Positions 42,835 through 51,079 of a stretch of DNA of 64,000 bases are shown in pieces. Origin of the DNA: Bacteroidia bacterium (GTDB lineage: Bacteria > Bacteroidota > Bacteroidia > B-17B0 > Aurantibacillaceae). The notes below the pieces were generated by a model. The model saw only the letters and a list, made by a program, of their open reading frames with translations. It was not told the origin of the DNA and ran no database searches. Position 1 is the stretch's first letter. Every line of letters begins with the position of its first letter. Made by a program: the position numbers and the translations under genes. The stretch spans positions 41,551-105,550 of the forward strand of contig JAEUTP010000023.1 in NCBI GenBank assembly GCA_016787705.1. The letters are read 5' to 3'.

Positions 42835-44625
42835 TTATTTTTTAGCGTCTAATTTATCTTTTAAGTCAGATAGTGCAGAGATATCACCTAAAGTAGTTTT
42901 CTCCTGACTATCTTTTACTTTTTTCACAGCTTTTTTGCTTTCATCAAAATCAGCTTTTTTAGCTGCTTTATCAGCTTTTCTTGCTTCGTCTTTCACTTCT
43001 TCGTGTAAACGTGCGTGAGAAACAACAATACGCTTAGCATCTTTACTGAATTCAATTACTTTGAAATCTGCAACTTCTTCAGCTTTTAAAGAAGTGTTAT
43101 CAGCTTTATTTAAGTGACGAGCCGGACAGAATCCTTCAACACCATAAGTTAAACCAATTGTAGCACCTTTATCATTTACGTTTAAAACAGTTCCACTGTG
43201 AACTGAATCGATTGTAAATACAGTTTCAAATACATCCCATGGATTTTCTTCTAATTGTTTGTGGCCTAAAGATAAACGACGGTTCTCACCATCAATTTCT
43301 AATACAGCTACATCCATTTTATCACCTACCTTGCAGAATTCGCTAGGGTGTTTGATTTTTTTGCTCCAAGAAAGATCAGAGATGTGAACTAATCCATCAA
43401 CACCTTCTTCAAGCTCAACAAAGATGCCGAAGTTAGTAAAGTTACGAACTGTACCGGTATGTTTAGAACCTTTAGAATACTTGTCAACGATCATGTTCCA
43501 AGGATCAGGTGTTAATTGTTTCATACCTAAGCTCATTTTGCGCTCTTCGCGGTCTAAGGTTAAAACAACTGCTTCAATCTCTTGTCCGATTTTTACAAAC
43601 TCTTGTGCAGAGCGTAAATGTTGGCTCCAGCTCATTTCACTTACGTGAACTAAACCTTCAACACCTTGAGCGATCTCGATAAATGCGCCGTAATCATTAA
43701 TTACAACAACTTTACCTTTTACTTTATCTCCAACTTTAAGTTCAGAGTTAAGAGCTTCCCAAGGATGAGGCGTTAATTGTTTTAAGCCTAAAGCAATACG
43801 TTTTTTATCATCGTCAAATTCAAGAATTACAACCTGAATTTTCTCATCTAATTTAACGATCTCTTCAGGGTGGTTAATACGGCCCCAAGATAGATCTGTA
43901 ATATGAATTAAACCATCAACACCACCTAAATCGATGAACACACCATAAGAAGTAATGTTTTTTACAGTTCCTTCCAATACTTGTCCTTTTTCTAATTTAG
44001 AGATGATATCGCGTTTTTGTGTTTCAATCTCAGCTTCAATTAAAGCTTTGTGAGAAACTACAACGTTTTTAAATTCATTGTTAATTTTTACAACTTTAAA
44101 TTCCATTGTTTTACCAACATACACATCGTAATCACGAATTGGTTTAACATCAATTTGTGAACCCGGTAAAAATGCTTCAATGCCAAATACATCAACAATT
44201 AAACCACCTTTAGTACGGCATTTAACAAAGCCTTTAATGATTTCATCGCTGTTAAGAGCTTCGTTAACACGATCCCAGCTTTTGTTAGCGCGTGCTTTTT
44301 TATGAGATAACACTAACTGACCGTTAGTATCTTCGGCATGCTCAATAAATACTTCAATTTTATCACCTAATTTTAAATCCGGATTGTAACGGAACTCTGA
44401 AAGAGCTACAACACCATCTGATTTATAACCGATATTTACAACTACTTCGCGGTTGTTTTTAGCTACTACAGTACCTTCAATAATTTGTGCATCTGCAATT
44501 GTGCTTAACGCTTTACCATACAACTCATCCAACTTCTCTTTTTCAGATGCTGTGTAATTGTCTTGTTTTTTACCAATCGAATTCCAATCGAAATCCGCAT
44601 TTCCTGTCATGGTTTTTTCTGCCAT
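42835..44625 (-). CDS. rpsA: 30S ribosomal protein S1
   Basis: 596 aa RNA-binding protein with a row of S1 (OB-fold) repeats starting near residue 45. Repeats such as G-T-V-K-N-I-T-S-Y-G-V-F-I-D-L-G-G-V-D-G-L-I and G-K-V-V-V-I-N-D-Y-G-A-F-I-E are clear, and each ends with R-I-A-L-G-L-K-Q-L or R-K-M-S-L-G-M-K-Q-L. The C-terminal tail is Lys-rich. It needs no partner in the window; its 5' leader carries a -7 box and a large palindrome. Confidence 0.97.
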   Translation of the reverse strand: MAEKTMTGNADFDWNSIGKKQDNYTASEKEKLDELYGKALSTIADAQIIEGTVVAKNNREVVVNIGYKSDGVVALSEFRYNPDLKLGDKIEVFIEHAEDTNGQLVLSHKKARANKSWDRVNEALNSDEIIKGFVKCRTKGGLIVDVFGIEAFLPGSQIDVKPIRDYDVYVGKTMEFKVVKINNEFKNVVVSHKALIEAEIETQKRDIISKLEKGQVLEGTVKNITSYGVFIDLGGVDGLIHITDLSWGRINHPEEIVKLDEKIQVVILEFDDDKKRIALGLKQLTPHPWEALNSELKVGDKVKGKVVVINDYGAFIEIAQGVEGLVHVSEMSWSQHLRSAQEFVKIGQEIEAVVLTLDREERKMSLGMKQLTPDPWNMIVDKYSKGSKHTGTVRNFTNFGIFVELEEGVDGLVHISDLSWSKKIKHPSEFCKVGDKMDVAVLEIDGENRRLSLGHKQLEENPWDVFETVFTIDSVHSGTVLNVNDKGATIGLTYGVEGFCPARHLNKADNTSLKAEEVADFKVIEFSKDAKRIVVSHARLHEEVKDEARKADKAAKKADFDESKKAVKKVKDSQEKTTLGDISALSDLKDKLDAKK

Positions 44626-44714
44626 TTTTATTTTACTTGTATCAAACCAAAAAGGCGTAGTTTGAGGGGTTATACATAATTTTTAATTAAACGTTTGCCT
44701 TATAAAACGGACTA

Positions 44715-44722
44715 CAAATATA
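44715..44722 (-). promoter_or_regulatory. -7 box upstream of rpsA
   Basis: On the - strand 44722-44715 reads TATATTTG (TAnnTTTG), giving a leader of roughly 85 bases before the rpsA ATG. Confidence 0.55.
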
Positions 44723-44756
44723 ACGAATTCAAGCCTGTATGTAGTATAATTAACAC

Positions 44757-44789
44757 ATTTTAATCAACTGAATACCAGTTGATTAAAAT
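44757..44789. promoter_or_regulatory. Perfect 13-bp dyad upstream of rpsA
   Basis: ATTTTAATCAACT (44757-44769) and AGTTGATTAAAAT (44777-44789) are exact reverse complements around a 7-base loop. It lies about 35 bases upstream of the rpsA -7 box, where an operator could sit, in the 411-base gap between rpsA and the divergent small gene at 45037. It lacks a GC-rich stem or T-run, so a terminator is less likely. Confidence 0.55.
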
Positions 44790-44953
44790 ATTTAACAGAA
44801 ACGAAAATGTTCATAATTTTGTTGAAGGAACGGTTAATAACCTAACAGCAAAACCGTAATGATTTAATTATGTGTAAATTGGCTTTAAAATGCTGTTAAT
44901 AGTCAATTTTAGCTTTAACAAATTGCAAATTATTGCGTTTTTTTGGTAGACCT

Positions 44954-44988
44954 GCCGGGTTTATAGCAAACATCGTTTTAAACCTGGC
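44954..44988 (+). promoter_or_regulatory. Leader hairpin ahead of the 106-aa gene
   Basis: GCCGGGTTTA (44954-44963) pairs with TAAACCTGGC (44979-44988) with one G-U pair; AAAC/GTTT extends the stem inside after a 4-base bulge. It ends 48 bases before the ATG at 45037, so it may be a structured 5' leader or part of a small RNA. No family was recognised. Confidence 0.45.
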
Positions 44989-45036
44989 ACGTATTGCTGG
45001 GATTTTAACTACTTTTACGCCTCTAATAAAAATAAC

Positions 45037-45357
45037 ATGACAGAAGAAACTAAAAAAAAATTAATGCAAAACGTTTATAAAATTGTGGCGCATTATAACA
45101 TACCTAATGCTGAATTAGTTTCTTTTAAAAAGCGTAGTGTGTTGTTAGAGCTATTACAAAGCAAAGATGAAACCGCTTTTAATTTAGTGAACGATGTAAT
45201 TGAAGTGGAAGTAAAATTAGACCGCATACAAAACGATAAAGAAAAACAAAGCAAAAAACCTGAGCATTGGAATGCTGAAGTTTTTACAACACAAAAAGCA
45301 AAAGAAAAAGCAGAAGAGAAATTGAAAAAATTTTTAGAAGAGAATAAAATAAATTAA
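45037..45357 (+). CDS. Small charged coiled-coil protein, unknown function
   Basis: 106 aa, Lys/Glu-rich, no signal peptide. The second half (K-L-D-R-I-Q-N-D-K-E-K-Q-S-K-K and A-K-E-K-A-E-E-K-L-K-K-F) should be helical or coiled coil. It is divergent from rpsA and overlaps the 3' end of the convergent lipoprotein gene by 4 bases. No family recognised. Confidence 0.65.
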   Translation: MTEETKKKLMQNVYKIVAHYNIPNAELVSFKKRSVLLELLQSKDETAFNLVNDVIEVEVKLDRIQNDKEKQSKKPEHWNAEVFTTQKAKEKAEEKLKKFLEENKIN

Positions 45358-46145
45358 TCTTTTGCATTCTCAACCGAATGATCTCTCCAAAACTGCTTGG
45401 CATAATCTAAAAACACCGGGGCGTTTTTAAAATCATTGGCATTCTCGTAGCATCCCCAATCCCTGAACATTGTTTTTTCCAATTCTTCTTTTGAGATTTT
45501 AGTCAGATCAATTTCCCTTGTATCTGCAAATAAACTATCTGGAATATCAGGAATGATAAACACCATTTTACCACGCAAAGCATATTTTGTTTTACCTTCC
45601 CGCATTATCAATTTCATGGTTGCGGGGCTCACATCACTTCTGCAGCAAAGCTTGTACATAATCATGATTTCTTTAACGCTATCGTTATCAAGGTCGGTAA
45701 CATTATGGTCAACAAACTCGCAGGTAATATCAAAAATACACTTCTTTTCAGCATCATACATATCCCAAACAATAGCTGGTTTATTTGGATCTTTTAAATT
45801 GATCAATCGTGCAAATAACTCAATTGAATTTTCTGTTTCACCAATTTCTTTATTGTTTACACTCGCTGAACTTGTTGATAACACAAGAATGTTATTTCCG
45901 GTTTTATCAAACCATTTATAAGCAGCGTAAAAATTATTGCCTTTATATGAAATGTAAAAAGGCAACTCACTTTGTGATAAAGAAACAGGAATGGTAGAAT
46001 CTTTTTGTACGGCAGCAGAAGTGGCATTTTCTTTTACTCCTAAAGTGTCTCTTTGCTTTACAATTTCATCTGCAACTTTAGTTTCGTTGCTGCATGATAG
46101 AGCAAAAATTAAAAAAATTAATGATGTGAATTTAATGATGTGCAT
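45354..46145 (-). CDS. Lipoprotein of the M949_RS01915 surface-polysaccharide type
   Basis: 263 aa. Lipobox in L-I-F-A-L-S-C-S, then a linker and a beta-rich domain. The stretches T-D-L-D-N-D-S-V-K-E-I-M-I-M-Y-K, C-C-R-S-D-V-S-P-A-T-M-K-L-I-M and the closing F-L-D-Y-A-K-Q-F-W-R-D-H resemble the Bacteroidota family labelled M949_RS01915 surface polysaccharide biosynthesis protein; that name comes from genetic data and not a known activity. Family call made by eye. Confidence 0.7.
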   Translation of the reverse strand: MHIIKFTSLIFLIFALSCSNETKVADEIVKQRDTLGVKENATSAAVQKDSTIPVSLSQSELPFYISYKGNNFYAAYKWFDKTGNNILVLSTSSASVNNKEIGETENSIELFARLINLKDPNKPAIVWDMYDAEKKCIFDITCEFVDHNVTDLDNDSVKEIMIMYKLCCRSDVSPATMKLIMREGKTKYALRGKMVFIIPDIPDSLFADTREIDLTKISKEELEKTMFRDWGCYENANDFKNAPVFLDYAKQFWRDHSVENAKD

Positions 46146-46179
46146 TTGTTATCAATAAAGATAACAACTATTTTAGAGA

Positions 46180-47139
46180 TTATTTACTAAACAAACTATC
46201 CACAAACTCAGGCGCATTAAACACCTGTAGGTCGGTCATCTTCTCACCTACACCAATATATTTTACAGGAATTTTAAATTCATCGGAGATGCCAATAACC
46301 ACGCCACCTTTAGCGGTACCATCTAATTTTGTAACTGCCAGGGCGGTAACATCGGTTGCTGCTGTAAATTGTTTGCATTGCTCAACGGCATTTTGCCCTG
46401 TACTGCCATCCAATACCAATAACACTTCATGTGGTGCATCGGGCAATACTTTTTTCATTACGTTTTTAATCTTGGTTAATTCGTTCATTAAATTAACCTT
46501 GTTGTGTAAACGTCCTGCAGTATCAATAATAACAACGTCTGCATCTTTTGCTTTGGCGCTGCTTAATGTATCAAAAGCTACACTTGCCGGATCGGCACCC
46601 ATGCCCTGGCTTACAATTGGCACACCAACACGCTCACTCCAAATAGTAAGCTGATCAACGGCTGCTGCACGAAATGTATCTGCTGCGCCTAATATAACTG
46701 ATTTGCCAGCCTGCTTGTATTGATAAGCAATTTTACCTATTGACGTTGTTTTACCAACACCATTTACGCCCACTACCATTATAACATGTGGTTTATTTTT
46801 TAATGGTTCAGAAAAATGAGATGAATCGTGATTCTTGCTATTCTCTGCCAATAAACCCGAAATCTCTTCTTTTAATAAAGTATTTAAAGCATCAGCGCCA
46901 ACGTATTTATCTTTTTTTACGCGTTCTTCAATACGCTTAATAATTTTTACGGTTGTACTTACACCAACATCGCCTGTAATCAATACTTCTTCCAGGTTAT
47001 CCAAAACATCTGAATCAACCGTGCTTTTACCGGCAAGGGCTTTGGTAATTTTGCCAAAAAAACTTTCTTTGGTTTTTGTTAAACCAGCATCTAAGCTTTC
47101 TTTGTTTTCTTTGGTAAATAGTTTAGAGAAGAAACCCAT
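46180..47139 (-). CDS. ftsY: Signal recognition particle receptor FtsY
   Basis: 319 aa SRP-type GTPase that docks the SRP-ribosome complex at the membrane. N-domain helices (residues 10-95), then G-domain motifs V-G-V-N-G-V-G-K-T-T-S, the insert A-A-D-T-F-R-A-A-A-V-D-Q-L, D-T-A-G-R-L-H-N-K, V-T-K-L-D-G-T-A-K-G-G and G-V-G-E-K-M-T-D-L. The acidic A-domain is short, as in many bacteria. It follows the rpmB-rpmG-DUF4295 unit on the - strand. Confidence 0.97.
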   Translation of the reverse strand: MGFFSKLFTKENKESLDAGLTKTKESFFGKITKALAGKSTVDSDVLDNLEEVLITGDVGVSTTVKIIKRIEERVKKDKYVGADALNTLLKEEISGLLAENSKNHDSSHFSEPLKNKPHVIMVVGVNGVGKTTSIGKIAYQYKQAGKSVILGAADTFRAAAVDQLTIWSERVGVPIVSQGMGADPASVAFDTLSSAKAKDADVVIIDTAGRLHNKVNLMNELTKIKNVMKKVLPDAPHEVLLVLDGSTGQNAVEQCKQFTAATDVTALAVTKLDGTAKGGVVIGISDEFKIPVKYIGVGEKMTDLQVFNAPEFVDSLFSK

Positions 47140-47199
47140 ATTGTATTTAATATTTTAGAACTATGATTTTAAATTTACCGGAAACTTCTTAAAATAAAA

Positions 47200-47229
47200 A
47201 ATTCTTTCCGGGTTAAAGGAAAGAATTTC
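47200..47229 (-). terminator. Terminator between DUF4295 gene and ftsY
   Basis: AAATTCTTTCC (47200-47210) pairs with GGAAAGAATTT (47219-47229), an 11-bp stem with an 8-base loop; on the - strand it runs into TTTTTTA. Some read-through into ftsY is possible. Confidence 0.75.
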
Positions 47230-47259
47230 TTTTAAGAACTGAATAAAATCTTTGTTAAC

Positions 47260-47415
47260 TTATTTATCTTTTAAAAAGTCAGCAACGTGATCGTTGTGAA
47301 CAATTTCTTCTTTAAAGCTATACGCGCCGGTTTTAGGTGATTTAACCATTTTAATTACTTTAGTAAAATCTTTACCTTTTCCGCTTTTTAACGTTGCAAC
47401 TACTTTCTTTGCCAT
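47260..47415 (-). CDS. DUF4295 small basic protein (51 aa)
   Basis: Read from the - strand: M-A-K-K-V-V-A-T-L-K-S-G-K-G-K-D, then F-T-K-V-I-K-M-V-K and ending V-A-D-F-L-K-D-K. It is the small DUF4295 protein that nearly always follows rpmB and rpmG in Bacteroidota, and is too short for many gene callers. It may be a ribosome-associated protein (inference from constant synteny). It starts 19 bases after rpmG. Confidence 0.9.
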   Translation of the reverse strand: MAKKVVATLKSGKGKDFTKVIKMVKSPKTGAYSFKEEIVHNDHVADFLKDK

Positions 47416-47434
47416 GTTTTCTTAAACTTAAAAA

Positions 47435-47617
47435 TTATTTAATCTCTTTATGAACAGTCATTTTTTTCAATACAGGATTGTATTTTTTTAATTCAATACG
47501 CTCTGTAGTATTTTTTTTGTTCTTAGTAGTAATGTAACGAGAAGTTCCGGGTTTACCGCTTTCTTTATGCTCAGTACACTCTAATATTACTTGTATTCTA
47601 TTACCTTTCTTAGCCAT
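47435..47617 (-). CDS. rpmG: 50S ribosomal protein L33
   Basis: 60 aa basic protein [17 protein letters not shown], with [12 protein letters not shown] and K-Y-N-P-V-L-K-K near the end. It carries one Cys only (C14), so it is a form without the complete zinc ribbon. Between rpmB and the DUF4295 gene. Confidence 0.96.
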   Translation of the reverse strand: MAKKGNRIQVILECTEHKESGKPGTSRYITTKNKKNTTERIELKKYNPVLKKMTVHKEIK

Positions 47618-47635
47618 TGCTTTACTTTTTTAAAA

Positions 47636-47875
47636 TTATGCTGCTAAAATGCCATTTGCTTTGGCTTCTTTTAAACATGCACTAATACCTTTTTTATTAA
47701 TATTTTTTAATGCTGAAGTAGAAACACGTAATGTAATCCACTCTCCTGTTTCAGGAACAAAAAAACGTTTGCGTTTTAAATTTACTTTAAACTGGCGTTT
47801 AGATTTAACATTCGAAAACGATACATGGTTTCCACCCATCGCTTTTTTTCCGGTTAACTGACAAATACGTGACAT
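47636..47875 (-). CDS. rpmB: 50S ribosomal protein L28
   Basis: 79 aa protein: M-S-R-I-C-Q-L-T-G-K-K-A-M-G-G-N-H-V-S, then K-R-Q-F-K-V-N-L-K-R-K-R-F and W-I-T-L-R-V-S-T-S-A-L-K. First gene of the L28-L33-DUF4295 unit with its own two-part promoter. Confidence 0.96.
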   Translation of the reverse strand: MSRICQLTGKKAMGGNHVSFSNVKSKRQFKVNLKRKRFFVPETGEWITLRVSTSALKNINKKGISACLKEAKANGILAA

Positions 47876-47920
47876 GATATAATCTTTAAATTCTAATTAA
47901 TTTCCCCTTAAAAAGGGACG

Positions 47921-47952
47921 CAAATATACAACAAGAATATTAATTCACCAAA
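47921..47952 (-). promoter_or_regulatory. Bacteroidota-type promoter of rpmB
   Basis: On the - strand, TTTG at 47952-47949 (-33) and TATATTTG at 47928-47921 (-7) are separated by 20 bases, matching the Bacteroidota consensus. Start of transcription is predicted near 47915, with a leader of about 40 bases that contains TCCC/GGGA. Confidence 0.75.
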
Positions 47953-48018
47953 CTAAAAACCTAATTATTTAAAAATAAGGCTTTTTTGGGTGATTTTTTA
48001 GATAATAAAGACCAGTTT

Positions 48019-49062
48019 TTAGTTGCGGGGGCTAATTTTATATAGCTTATCCTTACCAATTCGTTCAAAATTGTTTTCATGAAAAGTTACTTTTGGGGCC
48101 ATTAAACCATTTTTAAAGTACAGCTCAGGGTTCTCAAAAATAAATATCTCGTCATACATTTCCTGCTTTATAAAATCATTCAAAAGTGCCGCCCCCCCTT
48201 CCAACAAAACGCTTTGGATCTTTAATTCATAAAGCTTTGCCGAGATCTGTTCCAATACATTTTTACTGAAATCGATCTTAAAAAATTCAATATTTTCTTT
48301 TTTCTCATCTTTAAGCCCATTAAACACAAGGGTTTTAGCCTCTTTATTATATATGTTAAAGGTTTGCGGCACTTCCAAAGCCTTATCAATAAAGATCCTT
48401 ACAGGGTTCTTGCCTTCCACTAAACGGGTTGTCAAACTCGGATCATCAGCCAGCACTGTATTCTTGCCCACCATAATACCCATTTCATCAGCTCTCATTT
48501 GGTGTACCATTTTTTGGGCTTCTTCACCTGTAATTTTATTATCTGCTTTATTTGCGGGTAGCGGTATGCGACTAATAAAACCATCAGCCGTTTGTGCCCA
48601 TTTTAAAATATAGAAAGGGCGTTTTTTTCCATAAAACGTGAAGAAACGCTTGTTTAACTCCCTTTGTTCTTTGCGTAAAACATTCATTATTACCTCTACT
48701 CCTGCCTCACTTAGTTTTGCAATACTTTTACCTGCTACCAAAGGGTTAGGATCAAAATCGGCCAACACCACTTTCTTAAAGCCTTTTGACAAAATCAAAT
48801 CAACGCAGGGAGGCGTTTTACCGTAATGCGAGCAGGGCTCAAGTGTAACATAAATAGTACATTCTTTAGGATCTATAGCCTTACTTAAATTATTAACTGC
48901 GTTTACTTCAGCATGCGCCTCGCCATACTTTTGGTGATAACCTTCTGCCACGATCTTATCATTATATACAATAACACAGCCCACCATGGGGTTTGGCTCC
49001 ACCTTGTACCTGCCTTTTTTGGCAAGATCAAGGGCAATTTGCATATAATGTTCGTGGTTCAT
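48019..49062 (-). CDS. ribD: Bifunctional riboflavin biosynthesis deaminase/reductase RibD
   Basis: 347 aa enzyme for two steps of riboflavin synthesis. Deaminase half: zinc ligands in G-E-A-H-A-E-V-N-A and E-P-C-S-H-Y-G-K-T-P-P-C. Reductase half: W-A-Q-T-A-D-G-F-I-S, A-D-D-P-S-L-T-T-R and V-L-L-E-G-G-A-A-L-L. Normal length. Divergent from ffh; other rib genes are not in the window. Confidence 0.96.
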   Translation of the reverse strand: MNHEHYMQIALDLAKKGRYKVEPNPMVGCVIVYNDKIVAEGYHQKYGEAHAEVNAVNNLSKAIDPKECTIYVTLEPCSHYGKTPPCVDLILSKGFKKVVLADFDPNPLVAGKSIAKLSEAGVEVIMNVLRKEQRELNKRFFTFYGKKRPFYILKWAQTADGFISRIPLPANKADNKITGEEAQKMVHQMRADEMGIMVGKNTVLADDPSLTTRLVEGKNPVRIFIDKALEVPQTFNIYNKEAKTLVFNGLKDEKKENIEFFKIDFSKNVLEQISAKLYELKIQSVLLEGGAALLNDFIKQEMYDEIFIFENPELYFKNGLMAPKVTFHENNFERIGKDKLYKISPRN

Positions 49063-49093
49063 AATTGATACCGTAAAATTACGTTCATTTTCT

Positions 49094-49101
49094 TAAATTT
49101 G
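49094..49101 (+). promoter_or_regulatory. -7 box upstream of ffh
   Basis: TAAATTTG matches TAnnTTTG and lies 21 bases before the ffh ATG at 49123. A -33 element at usual spacing was not seen. Confidence 0.5.
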
Positions 49102-49122
49102 TATCCTTAAAAATAAAGTACC

Positions 49123-50463
49123 ATGTTTGATAATTTACAGGACAAGCTAGACCGCGCTTTAAAAAATTTAAAAGGCCAGGGTAAGATCACCGAAATTAAC
49201 GTTGCAGAAACTATGAAAGAAGTGCGTAAAGCGCTTTTGGATGCCGATGTTAACTATAAAGTTGCAAAATCATTTACCGATACCGTTAAAGAAAAAGCTC
49301 TAGGCCAAAACGTTTTAACCGCTGTTTCTCCAGGCCAATTACTTGTAAAAATTACTCACGATGAATTAGCCGCTTTAATGGGCGGTACCAAAGAAGATAT
49401 TTATTTAGGAGGCAACCCTACCATTATTTTAATGAGCGGTTTACAGGGTTCGGGTAAAACAACATTTACCGGTAAACTTGCTAATTATTTAAAAACTAAA
49501 AAAGGTAAAAAACCTTTAATGGTGGCTTGCGACGTTTACCGTCCGGCTGCTATTGATCAATTGCATGTATTAGGAGAGCAATTGGATGTTGAAGTATTTA
49601 GCAATCGCGAAGAAAAAAATCCAATTAAAATTGCAGAAGCTGCTTTAAAACAAGCTAAAGAAAATGGTAACTCCGTTGTATTAATAGATACAGCGGGCCG
49701 TTTAGCGGTTGATGAGCAAATGATGACCGAGATCTCTGATCTTAAAAAAGCCATTAAGCCAAACGAAATTTTATTTGTGGTGGATAGTATGACCGGCCAG
49801 GATGCCGTTAATACTGCAAAAGCATTTAACGACCGATTGGATTTTGACGGTGTTATTTTAACCAAGTTAGATGGCGATACTCGTGGTGGGGCAGCTTTAT
49901 CAATTAAAAGCGTTGTAAACAAACCTATTAAATTTATTGGTACCGGCGAAAAGATGGATGCCCTGGATGTATTCTATCCTGAACGTATGGCCGACAGGAT
50001 ATTGGGCATGGGCGACGTTGTAACTTTAGTTGAGCGTGCGCAAGAACAATTTGATGAAGAAGAAGCAAGAAAATTAAGCAAGAAGATTGCAACCAATAAA
50101 TTTGATTTTAACGACTTTTTAGGTCAGCTACACCAGATCAAAAAAATGGGTAATATTAAAGACCTTGTTGGAATGATACCAGGAGTTGGCAAGGCGGTGA
50201 AAGATATGGATATTGATGATAATGCTTTTAAAGGTATTGAAGCCATTATTTTTAGTATGACACCTGAGGAAAGAAGTAAACCGGAGTTATTAAATGGCTC
50301 TCGCAGGCAACGTGTTGCAAAAGGCAGCGGACAAGGTATACAAGAGGTAAATAAATTATTAAAACAGTTTGAAGATACCCGTAAAATGATGCGCATGATG
50401 AACGATAAAAACGCCATGAGCAAATTAATGCGAAACATGCCAAAAGGAATGCCGAAGATGTAA
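49123..50463 (+). CDS. ffh: Signal recognition particle protein Ffh
   Basis: 446 aa SRP54 GTPase that binds signal peptides and SRP RNA. N-domain (about 1-85), G-domain with S-G-L-Q-G-S-G-K-T-T-F, V-A-C-D-V-Y-R-P-A-A, D-T-A-G-R-L-A-V-D, L-T-K-L-D-G-D-T-R-G-G and G-T-G-E-K-M-D-A, and a Met-rich M-domain with I-P-G-V-G-K, S-R-R-Q-R-V-A-K-G-S-G and M-M-R-M-M. Its RNA partner (ffs) and receptor (ftsY) are also in the window. Confidence 0.97.
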   Translation: MFDNLQDKLDRALKNLKGQGKITEINVAETMKEVRKALLDADVNYKVAKSFTDTVKEKALGQNVLTAVSPGQLLVKITHDELAALMGGTKEDIYLGGNPTIILMSGLQGSGKTTFTGKLANYLKTKKGKKPLMVACDVYRPAAIDQLHVLGEQLDVEVFSNREEKNPIKIAEAALKQAKENGNSVVLIDTAGRLAVDEQMMTEISDLKKAIKPNEILFVVDSMTGQDAVNTAKAFNDRLDFDGVILTKLDGDTRGGAALSIKSVVNKPIKFIGTGEKMDALDVFYPERMADRILGMGDVVTLVERAQEQFDEEEARKLSKKIATNKFDFNDFLGQLHQIKKMGNIKDLVGMIPGVGKAVKDMDIDDNAFKGIEAIIFSMTPEERSKPELLNGSRRQRVAKGSGQGIQEVNKLLKQFEDTRKMMRMMNDKNAMSKLMRNMPKGMPKM

Positions 50464-50471
50464 ACACATCA

Positions 50472-51056
50472 CCACGAATTACACTAATTAACACTAAAAA
50501 ATTATTTCACTAATTAATTCAAACTCTATTATCGAAGAAGAGGAAATATTTATAGTAAATGAACCGGATGAACAGTATGGTCAAATCGATTTATTGTATA
50601 AAGAAGAAGTTTACAATATTATTTCCTGTTGTTTTGAAGTACATAAATTTTTAGGTAAAGGATTTCTGGAAGCTGTTTATAAAGATGCTCTCAAACATGA
50701 ATTCAAATTAAAAGGAATTTCATTTGTTACAGAACAAAAATTTGAAATAATTTATAAAGGCAAAACTCTAGATCACTATTATTTCTCTGATTTTATCGTT
50801 TTTGATAAGATTGTAATTGAAATTAAAGCACAACACAACATAATTGATAAGAATTTAAAGCAAACCATCAACTATCTTGCGGCTTCAAAAATGAAACTGG
50901 GATTAATAGCCAATTTTGGGGAAGAAAGCTTAAAATTTAAACGAGTTATTTTATAAAGAATTAGTGCAATTATTATTTATGTCACAGACATAAACTTTAG
51001 CGAAATAAATTAACTTTAAATAATAAAGACTTAGTGTAATTTCTGAAATTAGTGGC
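50472..51056. repeat. Inverted-repeat unit enclosing the GxxExxY gene
   Basis: Left end CCACGAATTACACTAATTAACACTAA (50472 on) and right end, in reverse complement GCCACTAATTTCAGAAATTACACTAAG, are related; inner words ATTTCACTAATTAATTC and GAATTAGTGCAATTA add a second nested pair. The same repeat type occurs without a gene at 4533-4689. This makes the gene and repeats look like one small mobile or duplicating unit. Confidence 0.55.
50594..50956 (+). CDS. GxxExxY family protein
   Basis: 120 aa. Signature G-K-G-F-L-E-A-V-Y (GxxExxY) and the nuclease-like core with F-S-D-F-I-V-F-D-K-I-V-I-E-I-K-A (Asp and E-x-K) as in the PD-(D/E)xK-type family. The start is unclear: TTG at 50594 is the first possible codon, but the same frame reads back through a plausible acidic sequence (E-E-E-E-I-F-I-V-N-E) to about 50525 with no ATG, so the true N-terminus may have been lost or use another codon. 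It sits within inverted repeats. Cellular role unknown. Confidence 0.75.
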   Translation: MYKEEVYNIISCCFEVHKFLGKGFLEAVYKDALKHEFKLKGISFVTEQKFEIIYKGKTLDHYYFSDFIVFDKIVIEIKAQHNIIDKNLKQTINYLAASKMKLGLIANFGEESLKFKRVIL

Positions 51057-51079
51057 TTAAAGGTAGAATAAATATTAAA

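Noticed and set aside
44985..44996. TGGCAC...TTGC word resembling a sigma-54 promoter upstream of the 106-aa gene
   Set aside because: The GG and GC doublets are only 8 bases apart, while sigma-54 promoters need 10, and the TGGCAC lies inside a hairpin arm.
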